Source: Azoarcus indigens (GTDB lineage: Bacteria > Pseudomonadota > Gammaproteobacteria > Burkholderiales > Rhodocyclaceae). From it: a stretch of DNA of 64,000 nucleotides. Shown here one piece after another: positions 8,706-17,586 of the stretch; position 1 is the stretch's first letter; each line of letters begins with the position of its first letter. Below the pieces are notes generated by a model. That model had not been told where the DNA came from, ran no database searches, and saw only the letters and a list, made by a program, of their open reading frames with translations. The translations under genes and the position numbers were made by a program. The stretch lies in contig NZ_SNVV01000001.1 in assembly GCF_004361735.1 (NCBI RefSeq), forward strand, positions 551,852-615,851, in the 5' to 3' direction.

Positions 8706-9968
8706 ATGTTGATGCGACGAATAGGCGAAGGCGCCGTGCGCCTCGCGCGCTGGCAGGCTTCCAGCGGCAACCGCAGTAGGGGCAGCCTCCGGGCGGCCAT
8801 CATTCCTCCCGCCATTCCCGGCAGCCTGGGGGACGCTGCCATGATTTCGGCCAGCGCCGATTACCTGCGCAGCGTGGGTTTCAAGAAGGTGGATTTGTTC
8901 TTCGGCTCGGAATGGCCGCTGGATGTGCCGATAGACGACTTCGTCGCCGCGGAGCGCTACTTCTACCACGCCTCCAACTGGCAGCTGGCGCGGCTCATCA
9001 ATCGCCTCCCGGCCTATTCGCACATGTTCTTCATCGGCGCGGACGTGATCGACGGCGCCTACAACCCTGGCTCGGTCCGGCGTCGCCTGTCGCTGCTGGA
9101 AGAGGCCAACCGCCTCGGCATCCACTGCACGGTGCTCGGCTCCAGCTACAACGAGGCGCCGGAAGAAAGCACCCGCGCCAAGCTCCGCACCCTGCCGGAG
9201 CAGATCGCCATCTGCGCCCGCGATCCGGTGTCGCACGGGCGGCTGGCCTCCCAGTTGGAGCGCCCCATCCTGCAGACCGCCGACCTCGCCTTCCTCCTCG
9301 AACCACGCCGTGACCATCCCGCCGCCGCCGCGACGCGGGACTGGATCTCCGCCCGGCGGGCCGCCGGTGATCGCATCCTGGCGGTCAATGCCAACTACCT
9401 GCATGCCGCGAAGCTGCCGGCGCTGCGCGGCGCCCTCACTGGATTCCTGCGCCGCCTGCTGGAAGAGAAGCTCTCCATCGTACTCGTGCCGCACGACACC
9501 CGCAGCGACGAACCGGACGAAGCCCTGCTGGCCAAGGCAGCAGCCGGGCTGCCGGACGAGCTACACGGCCGCATCCGCATGATGCCGCCGGCCAGCCCCG
9601 GCGCAATCAAGTCCGTGCTGGCGAATGTGGACCTGCTCGCCAGCGGCCGCCTGCACGCCATCATCCTGGCGCTGGGCAGCGGCACACCGGTATTCGGTTT
9701 TACCTACCAGGGTAAATTCGAGGGCCTGCTGCAGTTGCTGGAACTCAACACCGACACCCTGTTAAGAAGCCCGGCCGAACTGGCCGCCCACCCGCGGCAG
9801 ATCGCCGAACTCGTCCTCGGCCAGTTGGAACGCGCGGGAGAACTTCGGGAACACATCGCCAGAACATTGCCGAAAGTGCTCAGCCTTTCCCGCTCCAACT
9901 TTGGCGGCTTCGACATTCCCGGGAGCATTCCTGCCCAACCCACCCCGGACGCAGCGTCCATCCAGTAA
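8706..9968 (+). CDS. Polysaccharide pyruvyl transferase family protein
   Basis: A 420-residue protein of the polysaccharide pyruvyl transferase family, which adds pyruvate ketals to exopolysaccharide sugars. Typical features are the N-terminal AIIPPAIPGSLGDAAM (glycine-rich loop), FFIGADVIDGAYN, and a C-terminal sugar-binding region with LLASGRLHAIILALGSGTPV. I chose the ATG at 8706 because AGAGG lies 8 bases upstream; a GTG at 8697 overlaps that site. No other polysaccharide genes are adjacent, so the acceptor is unknown. Confidence 0.82.
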   Translation: MLMRRIGEGAVRLARWQASSGNRSRGSLRAAIIPPAIPGSLGDAAMISASADYLRSVGFKKVDLFFGSEWPLDVPIDDFVAAERYFYHASNWQLARLINRLPAYSHMFFIGADVIDGAYNPGSVRRRLSLLEEANRLGIHCTVLGSSYNEAPEESTRAKLRTLPEQIAICARDPVSHGRLASQLERPILQTADLAFLLEPRRDHPAAAATRDWISARRAAGDRILAVNANYLHAAKLPALRGALTGFLRRLLEEKLSIVLVPHDTRSDEPDEALLAKAAAGLPDELHGRIRMMPPASPGAIKSVLANVDLLASGRLHAIILALGSGTPVFGFTYQGKFEGLLQLLELNTDTLLRSPAELAAHPRQIAELVLGQLERAGELREHIARTLPKVLSLSRSNFGGFDIPGSIPAQPTPDAASIQ

Positions 9969-10021
9969 GGCAGGGAGCCAGCCCCCGTGCGGGCTGCGAG
10001 ACCGAGCGCGGCGGTTCCGGT

Positions 10022-10285
10022 TCATCCCACCGGCGCCGCCGCTTCCCGTTCGGGCACCAAGGTGCCGATATAGTCCTGAAGCATTACCCCGACGCGGTCG
10101 ATCTGCTCATCGCTCAGCCGCATCTGGTAGATGGCGTTGGCATCGTGCAGGCGGAGGGCCCGCTCTATCGCGAAGCGCAGGGATGCTTGGTTCTGGTTTG
10201 CACTCATGAGGGAGACGACAAGCAGGTTCAGGCACTCGATACGCGCCTCCAGCGCGGCGAGCCGCGCCTCGGTCTGTGTAGGCAC
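10022..10285 (-). CDS. Small helical protein of unknown function
   Basis: 87 residues, predicted almost fully helical. An N-terminal coiled coil (ARLAALEARIECLNLLVVSL) is followed by LRFAIERALRLHDANAIYQ. GTG start with AGAGG about 7 bases upstream. No family recognised. The coiled coil and small size would suit an adaptor or DNA-associated protein, but nothing in the context supports that. It is isolated between the pyruvyl transferase and the DUF4142 gene. A short G6/C7 hairpin (10310-10329) lies upstream. Confidence 0.6.
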   Translation of the reverse strand: MPTQTEARLAALEARIECLNLLVVSLMSANQNQASLRFAIERALRLHDANAIYQMRLSDEQIDRVGVMLQDYIGTLVPEREAAAPVG

Positions 10286-10514
10286 TCTCTACCTCTTCCG
10301 GACAGTTACGGGGGGCAATCTACCCCCCCGCTCCCCGTGCTGGGAACTGTATGGATGAACAAATCCTTCCAGCCTTGATTTAACGCAGAAGCGCACCTCC
10401 GGTCCGCGCGCGGGAAAGTGGCGGAACGGAGTCCAACGCCGCCGGGCACACCGCTTGCCGGAAGAAACGGGTGCCCGAACCCGGGCGCTTTGCCATTACC
10501 CCACGGAGGAGAAT

Positions 10515-11132
10515 ATGACCCGACACCTCGTCAAGACCAGCCTCGCCGCCGCCTGCGCCCTGCTGCTGGCGAGCGGCGCCACCGCAGCCGACACGCAGCC
10601 GGCGAATCCCCAGACAACACCGCGCACCCCCACCACGACGCCGGGCGTCACCCCCGGCCCGACCACACAGCCCCGTGCCGACAGCGAACTGCCGAGGGCA
10701 GACCGCAGCTTTCTCGAAGACGCCGCCCATGCCGGCCACACCGAGATAGAGGGCAGCAAGCTGGCTGAACAGAAAGCCGCCAGCCCGGAGGTTAAGGCCT
10801 TCGCCCGCAAGATGATCCAGGACCACACCAAGGTGGCCGAGGAGCTCAGCACACTGGCGGCCAGGAAGGGCTTCAAACTGCCCGATGGTCCCTCCCTCAC
10901 CCAGAAGACTGAACTCACTGCGCTGCGCGCCCTCAGCGGCGACACCTTCGACAAAATGTACGCCTCCCGCATCGGCGTGGCCGCACATGAGAACACGGTG
11001 GAACTATTCCGGCGGGCCTCGCAGGAGGCGCAGGACCAGGAGGTTCGCGCCTTTGCCGCCAAGCATCTGCCGACGCTGGAGCATCACCTGCAGGATGCCC
11101 AGGCATTGCATGGCAAGGTGGACACCAAGTAA
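10515..11132 (+). CDS. DUF4142 domain-containing periplasmic protein
   Basis: A 205-residue secreted protein. A Sec signal peptide (residues ~1-24, ending TAADT) and a Thr/Pro-rich linker precede a DUF4142 domain (~60-200), a ferritin-like four-helix fold of unknown function. Family traits visible are FLEDAAHAGHTEIEGSKLA, KAFARKMIQDHTKVAEEL and the final HLPTLEHHLQDAQ, with histidines and glutamates in the usual places. GGAGG lies about 7 bases before the ATG. Members are often stress-related; nothing here shows the condition. A strong hairpin follows. Confidence 0.87.
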   Translation: MTRHLVKTSLAAACALLLASGATAADTQPANPQTTPRTPTTTPGVTPGPTTQPRADSELPRADRSFLEDAAHAGHTEIEGSKLAEQKAASPEVKAFARKMIQDHTKVAEELSTLAARKGFKLPDGPSLTQKTELTALRALSGDTFDKMYASRIGVAAHENTVELFRRASQEAQDQEVRAFAAKHLPTLEHHLQDAQALHGKVDTK

Positions 11133-11141
11133 CCCCTCAGG

Positions 11142-11171
11142 CGTGCTTCGGCCCACAGCGGCCGGAGCACG
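11142..11171 (+). terminator. Hairpin after the DUF4142 gene
   Basis: A 12-bp stem with one G-U pair (CGTGCTTCGGCC / GGCCGGAGCACG) around a 6-base loop, 9 bases after the DUF4142 stop codon. It lacks a T run, so it may stabilise the mRNA end rather than terminate on its own. Confidence 0.5.
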
Positions 11172-11565
11172 TCCGCCGCGGGCCCCGCCCTGTCAGCGGA
11201 ACCAGGTATCCACCGAGGCCCATCAGGATGTCGCACCACTTGCTCTCCGACGGCGGCATTCGCAGGGCCCCGATTACACCGCGTTGGTGAAGGGCATTTA
11301 CCAGCGCTCGTCCGCAGTCGGCGCCTTGCTGCTACAGGCCTCCGGCTGGAAGGCATCGGCGATGGGGCGCCGGATTGCGCGGAAGTCCTTGCCTTCGTGG
11401 TCAACATCGCAGCCTCCTCTCTTTGTCGTTGGTTTGAGAGCCAATGTCGCCCCTGCGCCCCGTATGCGGTTTGCTCCTCGGACCACGCCTTTGCCCCAAC
11501 CGGACAGCCCATCGCGACCTTCCTCGGCTGCTCGCCCAGCGCTCGCCGCCGCCCCCCGACGGCAC
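11172..11565. other. Gene-free stretch between convergent genes
   Basis: About 390 bp between the DUF4142 gene and the 3' end of the thiolase gene. Open frames here have poor codon use and no recognisable family. I see no RNA gene or repeat. Confidence 0.5.
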
Positions 11566-12753
11566 TCACAACCGTTCCAGGCACAGCGCGATGCCCTGGC
11601 CGCCGCCTATGCACAGCGATACCACCGCCCGACGCTCGCCGGTACGGCGCAAGGCGTGCGCCGCCTTGACGATGAGCACCGCGCCGGTGGCGCCTATCGG
11701 ATGGCCGTGGGCAATGGCGCCGCCATCCACGTTCAGCCGCGCCTCGTCCAACCCCAGCTCCGCCTGCACCGCCAGGACGATGGCGGCGAAGGCTTCATTG
11801 ATCTCGTAACGGTCCACCGCATCCGCCTGCCAGCCGGCGCGCTGCAGGGCCTGCCGTATCGCCGGCACCGGCCCCAGGCCGAAAAAGGCCGGCTCCACCC
11901 CGGCCACCGCCATGCCGCGTATCGCCAGCCAGGGCTCCAGGCCTCGCGCCTCGGCCGCCGCCCGGCTGCACACCAGCATCGCCGCGCCCGCGGCGTTCAC
12001 CCCCGGCGCATTGCCGGCGGTGATGCTGCCCTCCGGGCGGAAGGCGGGCTTGAGCCGCGCCAGGGTCTCCACCGTGGTGTCCGGCCGGTTGCCTTCGTCG
12101 GTAGCAAAGCTCACCGTGCCGCGCTTGCCGCTCAGTTCCAGCGGCGCGATCTCGGCGGCGAAGGCGCCGGCCGCCTGTGCCGCGGCGAAACGCTGCTGAC
12201 TGCGGGCGGCGTAGGCGTCCTGCGCGGCGCGGCTGAGCGCGTAGCGGCTGGCGAGGTCCTCCGTGTGCCAGCCGGAATGGCGGCCAGAGAAGGCGTCGTT
12301 GAGACCGTCGCGCAGCATCGCATCCACCACCTCCGCATTCCCCATGCGGGCGCCAAAGCGCATCGCCGACAGCAGGTAGGGCGCGCGATCCATGTTCTCC
12401 ATGCCGCCAGCCACCACGATTTCCGCCAGGCCAGCGGCGATCTCGGCATAGGCGGAAACCACCGCCTGCGCGCCCGAGCCGCACACCCGGTTCACCGTCA
12501 GCGCGGGCACCTCGACCGGCAAGCCGCCGGCAATGGCAGCCTGCCGTGCCACGTTCATGCCGCTGCCGGCCTGGATCACATTGCCCATCACCACCCCATC
12601 CACCTGCTCCGGCGCCAGGCCGGTCCGGCCCAGGCTGGCGGCAATGGCATGGCCGCCCAGCGCGGCGGCCGGCGTGTCCTTGAGGCTGCCGCCAAAGCTG
12701 CCGATGGCGGTGCGCGCCGGGGCGCAGATCACGATTTCCTTCTCCATGTCCAT
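11566..12753 (-). CDS. Acetyl-CoA C-acetyltransferase (thiolase)
   Basis: A 395-residue biosynthetic-type thiolase, the usual length, which condenses two acetyl-CoA or cleaves a 3-oxoacyl-CoA. The nucleophile Cys91 lies in NRVCGSGAQAV, the catalytic His in GHPIGATGA, and the second Cys (381) in CIGGGQGIAL. The N-terminal PARTAIGSFGG is also standard. It stands alone on the minus strand behind an unusual inverted-repeat promoter region (12854-12889). No reductase or synthase for polyhydroxyalkanoate adjoins it, so a fatty-acid or other acyl-CoA role is equally possible. Confidence 0.93.
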   Translation of the reverse strand: MDMEKEIVICAPARTAIGSFGGSLKDTPAAALGGHAIAASLGRTGLAPEQVDGVVMGNVIQAGSGMNVARQAAIAGGLPVEVPALTVNRVCGSGAQAVVSAYAEIAAGLAEIVVAGGMENMDRAPYLLSAMRFGARMGNAEVVDAMLRDGLNDAFSGRHSGWHTEDLASRYALSRAAQDAYAARSQQRFAAAQAAGAFAAEIAPLELSGKRGTVSFATDEGNRPDTTVETLARLKPAFRPEGSITAGNAPGVNAAGAAMLVCSRAAAEARGLEPWLAIRGMAVAGVEPAFFGLGPVPAIRQALQRAGWQADAVDRYEINEAFAAIVLAVQAELGLDEARLNVDGGAIAHGHPIGATGAVLIVKAAHALRRTGERRAVVSLCIGGGQGIALCLERL

Positions 12754-12853
12754 CGTCCTTCAGGTATGTGACGGCAGGCGCGGCGACCCGAGCCGTGCCG
12801 CGGCGGGAAGTGGAGGCGCGGCCGCCGCACCGTCCGCCGGGATGGCAGATTAA

Positions 12854-12889
12854 ATTACGACCATCATTTTTCATGATGATGACCGTAAT
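12854..12889. promoter_or_regulatory. Nested inverted repeats upstream of the thiolase gene
   Basis: Outer half-sites ATTACG (12854-12859) and CGTAAT (12884-12889) enclose an inner repeat CATCAT-N5-ATGATG (12862-12878), about 100 bp before the thiolase start. The outer half-sites are the same hexamers that form the perfect repeat between the maoC and tetR genes at 21005-21018. This suggests regulation by that TetR protein or a relative. No other feature was found in the 316-bp gap 12754-13069. Confidence 0.45.
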
Positions 12890-13069
12890 CTAACAAGTCA
12901 AGCGCGACGCTTCCGTCGGGGCCGCAGGGCGCAGCCTGGAAGCGCCGGGATCGGCGCTCGACGGCACCGCGGCACGCCTCGATCCCCGCCCCATCGCCAA
13001 TGCCAGCGGATGCATGGAGCTGCTTCCCGGAGTCGGCTACAGTGGCAGCCCCTCCCCTGCCCCACGCCG

Positions 13070-14053
13070 ATGAACCGCACCGACCGCCTGCTCGCCCTCA
13101 TCCTTTTCCTGCAAGGTCGCCGGGTGGTCACCGCGGAGGAAATGGCCAGCCACTTCGGCCTCAGCGTGCGCACCATCTACCGCGACCTCGCCGCCCTGGG
13201 CGAGGCCGGCGTGCCCATCTCCGCCGAAGCCGGGATCGGCTACCGGCTGGTGAAGGGTTACCACCTGCCACCGGTGAATTTCACCGAGGAAGAAGCCGCC
13301 GCCCTGCTCACCGGCGGCCTGCTGGTGCGCCATCTGACCGATGCCTCGCTGGATGCGCGCATGGCCTCGGCACTGGCCAAGGTGCGCGCCATCCTGCCGG
13401 CGGCGCAGCTGAACCGCATCGACCGCCTGGAGCGCGGGCTGGGCACCGCCACCCAGGTGGAGCCGCCCTCGCAGGCACCGCTGGACCTGTTGCAGCAGGC
13501 GCTGGCGGCGTGCAGGGTGCTGCGCTTCCGCTACCGCGGCGCGACCCAGACCATCGCCACCGAAAGAGAAGTGGAAGCGCACGCGCTGGTGCATTACCTC
13601 GGCCGCTGGCACCTGCTCGCCTGGTGCCGCCTGCGCGGCGATTGGCGGGATTTCCGCAGCGACCGCATGGAGGCCACCGAGTTGCGGGACGAGGTTTTCA
13701 CGCCTCGCGCCGGCACGGCCGGCCCCCTGTCCGCCGCCGACTTCATCGACATCATCCTGCCGCCGGCGCGCGAGTGGGCGCGGGTGCGCTTCACGCCGCT
13801 GGCGGCGGACAGGGCGCGGCGGGAGTGGTGGCAGGGCGTGCGGGACGTCGAGCCCACCCCGGACGACGGCGGGCAGGTGACGCTGGCGCTGGCCTCGTTC
13901 GACCTGCACACCCTCGCCAGTTGGCTGATCGGCTTCGGCACCGAAGTTCAGGTGCTCGAGCCGGCAGCGCTGCGTGACTGCCTGGTGGCCCTTGCGCGAA
14001 CCGCGGCCCGGCATCACGCCGCCGCGCCCGCCACCGGCCCCGCCGCCTCCTGA
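13070..14053 (+). CDS. YafY-type HTH/WYL transcriptional regulator
   Basis: A 327-residue regulator with an N-terminal DeoR/HTH-11 winged helix (residues ~1-60: LLALILFLQGRRVVTAEEMA, FGLSVRTIYRDLAALGEAGV) and a C-terminal WYL domain. The WYL-like core is RFRYRGATQTIATEREVEAH followed by WHLLAWCRLRGDWRDFRSDR, where the family's ligand-binding residues lie. The ATG at 13070 is preferred over an upstream in-frame ATG (13010) because homology starts there. The small SnoaL-like gene follows 61 bp downstream and may be cotranscribed. Confidence 0.88.
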   Translation: MNRTDRLLALILFLQGRRVVTAEEMASHFGLSVRTIYRDLAALGEAGVPISAEAGIGYRLVKGYHLPPVNFTEEEAAALLTGGLLVRHLTDASLDARMASALAKVRAILPAAQLNRIDRLERGLGTATQVEPPSQAPLDLLQQALAACRVLRFRYRGATQTIATEREVEAHALVHYLGRWHLLAWCRLRGDWRDFRSDRMEATELRDEVFTPRAGTAGPLSAADFIDIILPPAREWARVRFTPLAADRARREWWQGVRDVEPTPDDGGQVTLALASFDLHTLASWLIGFGTEVQVLEPAALRDCLVALARTAARHHAAAPATGPAAS

Positions 14054-14114
14054 CATAGGGCTGTCAGCAGGCGGCAGCAGAGTGGCGGCCCAGCCAACGG
14101 ACTTCGAGGCCACC

Positions 14115-14531
14115 ATGTCTTCCCCCCGCATCCCGCTCGCTCCGCTCGCCCAACCCAAGCCGCCTACGGCGCATCCCACGCCGGACACCTCCTCTCCGGC
14201 GCTGCCAGCCGCCGTACGCGGCTACTTCGCCGCCGCCAACGCCCAGACCTCCGCCGGCCTGGAAAACTGCTTCGCCGAAACCGCGGTGGTCGTGGATGAG
14301 GCCTATGAGTACCGCGGGCTGGAGGCGATCCGCATCTGGCGCGATGAATGCGGCGCCAGATACCAGCCAGTGGTGGAAATCCGGGCAGTGGAGCAAGGCA
14401 GCGGCGGCGTAGCCGTCACCGGCGAAGTCTCCGGCACCTTCCCTGGCAGCCCGGCCGCCCTGCGCTATGAGTTCAGCCTGCAGCGGGGGCGCATACAGCG
14501 GCTGGAGGTCAGGCTGGCGAGGAATGGCTGA
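14115..14531 (+). CDS. SnoaL/NTF2-like small protein
   Basis: A 138-residue protein whose C-terminal ~110 residues read like the NTF2/SnoaL fold: VRGYFAAANAQTSAGLENCF, FAETAVVVDEAYEYRGLEAI and IWRDECGARYQP. Such proteins bind or convert small molecules; no catalytic assignment is possible. The gene follows the WYL regulator by 61 bp, a common pairing in proteobacteria. A proline-rich N-terminus is probably flexible. Confidence 0.7.
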   Translation: MSSPRIPLAPLAQPKPPTAHPTPDTSSPALPAAVRGYFAAANAQTSAGLENCFAETAVVVDEAYEYRGLEAIRIWRDECGARYQPVVEIRAVEQGSGGVAVTGEVSGTFPGSPAALRYEFSLQRGRIQRLEVRLARNG

Positions 14532-14639
14532 AGGCAAGGGCAGGAACAAGTTTCCGCCGGGCCGGCACAACGGCTCGCAATGCGGCAGGCTGATCACTCA
14601 GCCTCATCCCTTCCGGGCACTTCCCCCGCGCGGAAATCC

Positions 14640-14700
14640 ACCCCAAACCCCGGCCCCCGCTGGCTCCGCTCTCCCCGTGGGAAGGGCCGGGGAGAGGAGG
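14640..14700. repeat. GC-rich intergenic repeat copy (GGGCCGGGGAGAGG)
   Basis: The 14-mer GGGCCGGGGAGAGG (14684-14697) is repeated exactly at 57337-57350 and inverted at 57413-57426. Here it sits in the 306-bp gap between convergent genes. It looks like a member of a palindromic intergenic repeat family. Nothing else was seen in 14532-14837. Confidence 0.5.
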
Positions 14701-14837
14701 CTGCAGCGCTTGAACGCCCGCCCTACCCAGGCAACAAGCACGCTGGCGGCGCTGCGCCAGCATGCCGTTGCCTTCTCCTCGCCTTGCCCCCCGAGGCCAG
14801 GTCAATACTTCGCCCAGCCGGCCAGGCGCCCCCTTGA

Positions 14838-15968
14838 TTACAAACGCAGCCCGGCCCGCAGCGGCTCGGAGATCGCCTGCGCCACCGGCAGGTTGTGGCC
14901 GGCCTGCAGCCGGGTCCACGGGGCGCGGTAGCGGGCGGCGGTGGAGCGCATCCAGGGCACCGGCATCACCCGGTCGCGGTCGCCGCTGATCAGCGCCACC
15001 GGGGTGCGCACCTGCTCCACCTTCACCGTCTCCGCATCCCGCAGCACGTTCGCAGCGACTTCGCGGGTGCGTTCGCCGGCCAGCCCGGACAACAGCGAGG
15101 CCAGTTCCTGATCGCGCGGCACGTCGGGCGGCACCGGCGCCAGCAGCACCGCCGCCGGCCGTTCGGAGTGCTCCAGTTCGCGCTGCACCAGGTAGCCGCC
15201 GAGGGAATGGCCGACCAGGCGGGTGTTCTCCGGCAGGCCAGCGAGCACGCTGCGCACATCCTCGAACAGGCGGGCGAAAGTCGGTTGCGCCGCCTCGCTG
15301 CGGCCATGGCCGCTGAGGGAGAGCGCATGCGCCGCGTAGCCTTCGCGGGAAATGTCCGCCATCGCCGCACGCCACTGCCAGCCGTCGCCGCCAGCGCCAT
15401 GCACCAGCAGCACATGGCCCTTGGGCCGCCCCCGCGGCAAGTTCTTGAAGATCTCCAGGCGGCCGTCCGGACCGCCGCGGTGCACCTCGCTATACACGCT
15501 CTTCTCGCGCGGCAGCACCTGCAGGCAGGCCAGCGCCTCGTCGCCGTGGTAGCTGGTGGCCAGGCCGAAGCGGCGCACCAGGCGGGTCATTGCCAGGTTG
15601 CGGCGCATGTAATGCACGTACATGCGGGTAAGGCCGAAGCGGCGGGCACGCAGGATGGCGCGTTGTATCAACCGGCTGGCGATGCGCTGGCCGCGGTAAC
15701 CGGAGGTGATGGACAGGCCCAGTTCGCCCACCGCGTAGCCGTCTTCCTGCATTACCGCGAGATGGGCGAAGCCGATGAGCTTGCCGCCATCCCAGGCGCC
15801 TTCGGCGACGTCGCGGTTGTAGTTGAGGCTGCGGGCGTAGGCCAGCAGGGTGCGGTCCGGCGTGCTGGCGCCGAAGCGCAGGGCGCGATCTTCGCCATCC
15901 AGGCCGAGCAGGTGCAGGGCGAGAGCGGCTTCGTCGTCGGGCGACAACGAGGCGAAGCGATAGTCCAT
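14838..15968 (-). CDS. GNAT acetyltransferase fused to alpha/beta hydrolase
   Basis: A 376-residue protein with two enzyme domains. The N-terminal ~150 residues are a GNAT N-acetyltransferase, with GELGLSITSGYRGQRIASRL as the acetyl-CoA loop and YVHYMRRNLAMTRLVRRFGL. The C-terminal ~220 residues are an alpha/beta hydrolase: HGAGGDGWQW oxyanion region, nucleophile elbow GHSLGG, acid in ISGDRDRVMP and histidine in AGHNLP. The start at MDYRFASL has GGAGAG upstream and agrees with the GNAT start. Substrates of both halves are unknown. The two domains are usually encoded separately. It is monocistronic. Confidence 0.85.
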   Translation of the reverse strand: MDYRFASLSPDDEAALALHLLGLDGEDRALRFGASTPDRTLLAYARSLNYNRDVAEGAWDGGKLIGFAHLAVMQEDGYAVGELGLSITSGYRGQRIASRLIQRAILRARRFGLTRMYVHYMRRNLAMTRLVRRFGLATSYHGDEALACLQVLPREKSVYSEVHRGGPDGRLEIFKNLPRGRPKGHVLLVHGAGGDGWQWRAAMADISREGYAAHALSLSGHGRSEAAQPTFARLFEDVRSVLAGLPENTRLVGHSLGGYLVQRELEHSERPAAVLLAPVPPDVPRDQELASLLSGLAGERTREVAANVLRDAETVKVEQVRTPVALISGDRDRVMPVPWMRSTAARYRAPWTRLQAGHNLPVAQAISEPLRAGLRL

Positions 15969-16136
15969 GATTCTCTCCGGGGGCCGGGGGAGGCCTTTTA
16001 TGTTTGCTCGCACTCTAGACGCGATGCTGCAATGCAGCAAACTATAAATTCTCCGGCTACGACTGAGATTAATTCAGGCAACTCCTGCGCGGCCGCTCCG
16101 CTTGCCTTGCGGCTGGGGCCGCGGGCAGGCCGCACC

Positions 16137-16832
16137 TCAACTCCGCCGCAGATGCCGGCCGGCCTCCCGCCGGCTCAGTGGCGACAACCGCCCGCCCTCG
16201 CCCTGCAGGAAAGCCAGCACCGCCGCGGGATCGTGGCGCGCATAGTCGCGCAGCGCCCAACCTATGGCCTTGCGGATGAAGAAGTCGGGCTCGCCGGAAA
16301 GCGCCAGCGCATAGCGGAACAGGCGATCGCTATCGGTCTCCGCCCGCCAGCCTAGCTGATGGATCATCGCCACCCGGCGGCGCCACGGGTCCTCATGCTG
16401 CAGCGCGCAATCCATGCACCGCTGGACGTCCTCCGCGCCATCCCGACGCCGTGCCCGCCGGAGCAGATCGCCAATCACGCCGGCGAGACTGTCCACCGTG
16501 TCCCACCAGGCGCCACGGCTGGCGAGGGCGAGCAGCGCCTCCACATGCGCCGGCCCCAGCGTTTTCCATTGGCGGCCGAGCAGGTCCACCGCCACATACT
16601 GGTATTCCCGCTCCGGCAGCGCCCACAGCGCCTCGGCCATGCCCAACAACACCTCCGCGTCCAGTGGCTGGCGGCAGAAGGCGGCGGTGGCGGTGCGGCG
16701 CAGCGGCGTGGGGACGCCGAGGAAGGGGAAGCGTCCGCGCATGTAGGCCCGCATGGCCGCGGCCCGCATGGAATCGGCCTCGCCCTTCAGCGCCTGTTGC
16801 ACGGCCTCCAGTTGTGCCTGGTAAGGATGCAT
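16137..16832 (-). CDS. AlkD-like DNA alkylation repair protein
   Basis: A 231-residue HEAT-repeat protein of the DNA alkylation repair (AlkD) family, which removes bulky or cationic alkylpurines. Family marks are RGRFPFLGVPTPLRR near the N-terminus, EREYQYVAVDLLGR, RGAWWDTVDSLAGV with the conserved Trp and Asp residues, and PDFFIRKAIGWALRDYARHD towards the end. Length is normal. It is divergent from the radical SAM unit with about 370 bp between. Confidence 0.88.
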   Translation of the reverse strand: MHPYQAQLEAVQQALKGEADSMRAAAMRAYMRGRFPFLGVPTPLRRTATAAFCRQPLDAEVLLGMAEALWALPEREYQYVAVDLLGRQWKTLGPAHVEALLALASRGAWWDTVDSLAGVIGDLLRRARRRDGAEDVQRCMDCALQHEDPWRRRVAMIHQLGWRAETDSDRLFRYALALSGEPDFFIRKAIGWALRDYARHDPAAVLAFLQGEGGRLSPLSRREAGRHLRRS

Positions 16833-17033
16833 TCAGCCTCCCGTCCGCCTGCGGCGGTAAGGTAATCACACCGTGGATTTGCCCAGCACGGGCATGCGCC
16901 GCCCCGCCGCCAAAGTCTTAGTCCATCCGATGGTCTCCGATGTGCATGCCGGATGGAAGCCGCCGGCGCGTGAACCCGCCCCGCCGGCGCCTCACACCAT
17001 CGGGCAGTGGAAACCCCGCCCCACCCCGTTTAA

Positions 17034-17051
17034 CGCTTTCCGCCGAAAGCG
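17034..17051. promoter_or_regulatory. Inverted repeat upstream of the radical SAM unit
   Basis: CGCTTTC-N4-GAAAGCG, a perfect 7-bp inverted repeat about 150 bp upstream of the small peptide gene, within a 369-bp gap (16833-17201). It may be an operator or a hairpin. A second GC hairpin (GGCCGCC/GGCGGCC, 17156-17177) lies just before the Shine-Dalgarno. No gene is supported in the gap. Confidence 0.35.
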
Positions 17052-17201
17052 CCGCCACCTCCCCGTCTGGCCGCCCACCCAGCCCCGGGGCGGCATTGTC
17101 GTATTTCCCTCCTTGAAGCAGGGCTACCCGCTTCCTAGGCTCCGAGCACCGTCACGGCCGCCCCGGTCGCGGCGGCCTTTCAACCGCCCAAGGAGAATGC
17201 C

Positions 17202-17582
17202 ATGTCCGACTCCAAATCCCTGCTGCTTTCCCGCGACCTCCAGGTTTCGGTGGACCGCGCCGCCCTGCGCGACGCCATCTCGCGGCTGCGAAACCCCGGC
17301 GCCAACCAGGAATGGTGCGTGGCCTGTGGCGCCGGCAAGGGCATAGAACTGACCGACAAGCTGGACTGGGTGCAGAAGCAGGCGGCGCCCATCCTCGAAG
17401 CCCGCGCGCTGAAGGAGTTCGTCGAAGGCCTCAAGGACCTCGGCACCCAGGCCTGGTGCGTAGCCTGTGGCGCCGGCAAGGATGCCAGCCCGCTGGACAG
17501 CGTGATCAACCCGGCCGACATCAGCGATGAACTGATAGACGCCGTTGCCGCCCGCCTGCTCGGCGCCGTCAAGGTGGGCTGA
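17202..17582 (+). CDS. Candidate RiPP precursor with two WCVACGAGK motifs
   Basis: A 126-residue protein without a signal peptide. It contains WCVACGAGK twice, at residues 38-46 and 85-93, exactly 47 residues apart. Each copy is preceded by an amphipathic helix-like segment of pattern L....I..L...G (LRDAISRLRNPGANQE; LKEFVEGLKDLGTQA). All four cysteines are in these motifs. AAGGAG lies 8 bases before the ATG. The stop codon is 4 bases from the start of a radical SAM/SPASM gene, so the two are almost certainly cotranscribed. The simplest reading is a peptide substrate with two core repeats modified by that enzyme. A metal-binding role for the CxxC pairs is the main alternative. No family was recognised with confidence. 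Confidence 0.8.
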   Translation: MSDSKSLLLSRDLQVSVDRAALRDAISRLRNPGANQEWCVACGAGKGIELTDKLDWVQKQAAPILEARALKEFVEGLKDLGTQAWCVACGAGKDASPLDSVINPADISDELIDAVAARLLGAVKVG

Positions 17583-17586
17583 AGCC

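Noticed and set aside
10310..10329. GGGGGG/CCCCCCC hairpin as a terminator of the small gene or pyruvyl transferase
   Set aside because: It lies upstream of the small gene on its own strand, has no T run, and is far from the pyruvyl transferase end.
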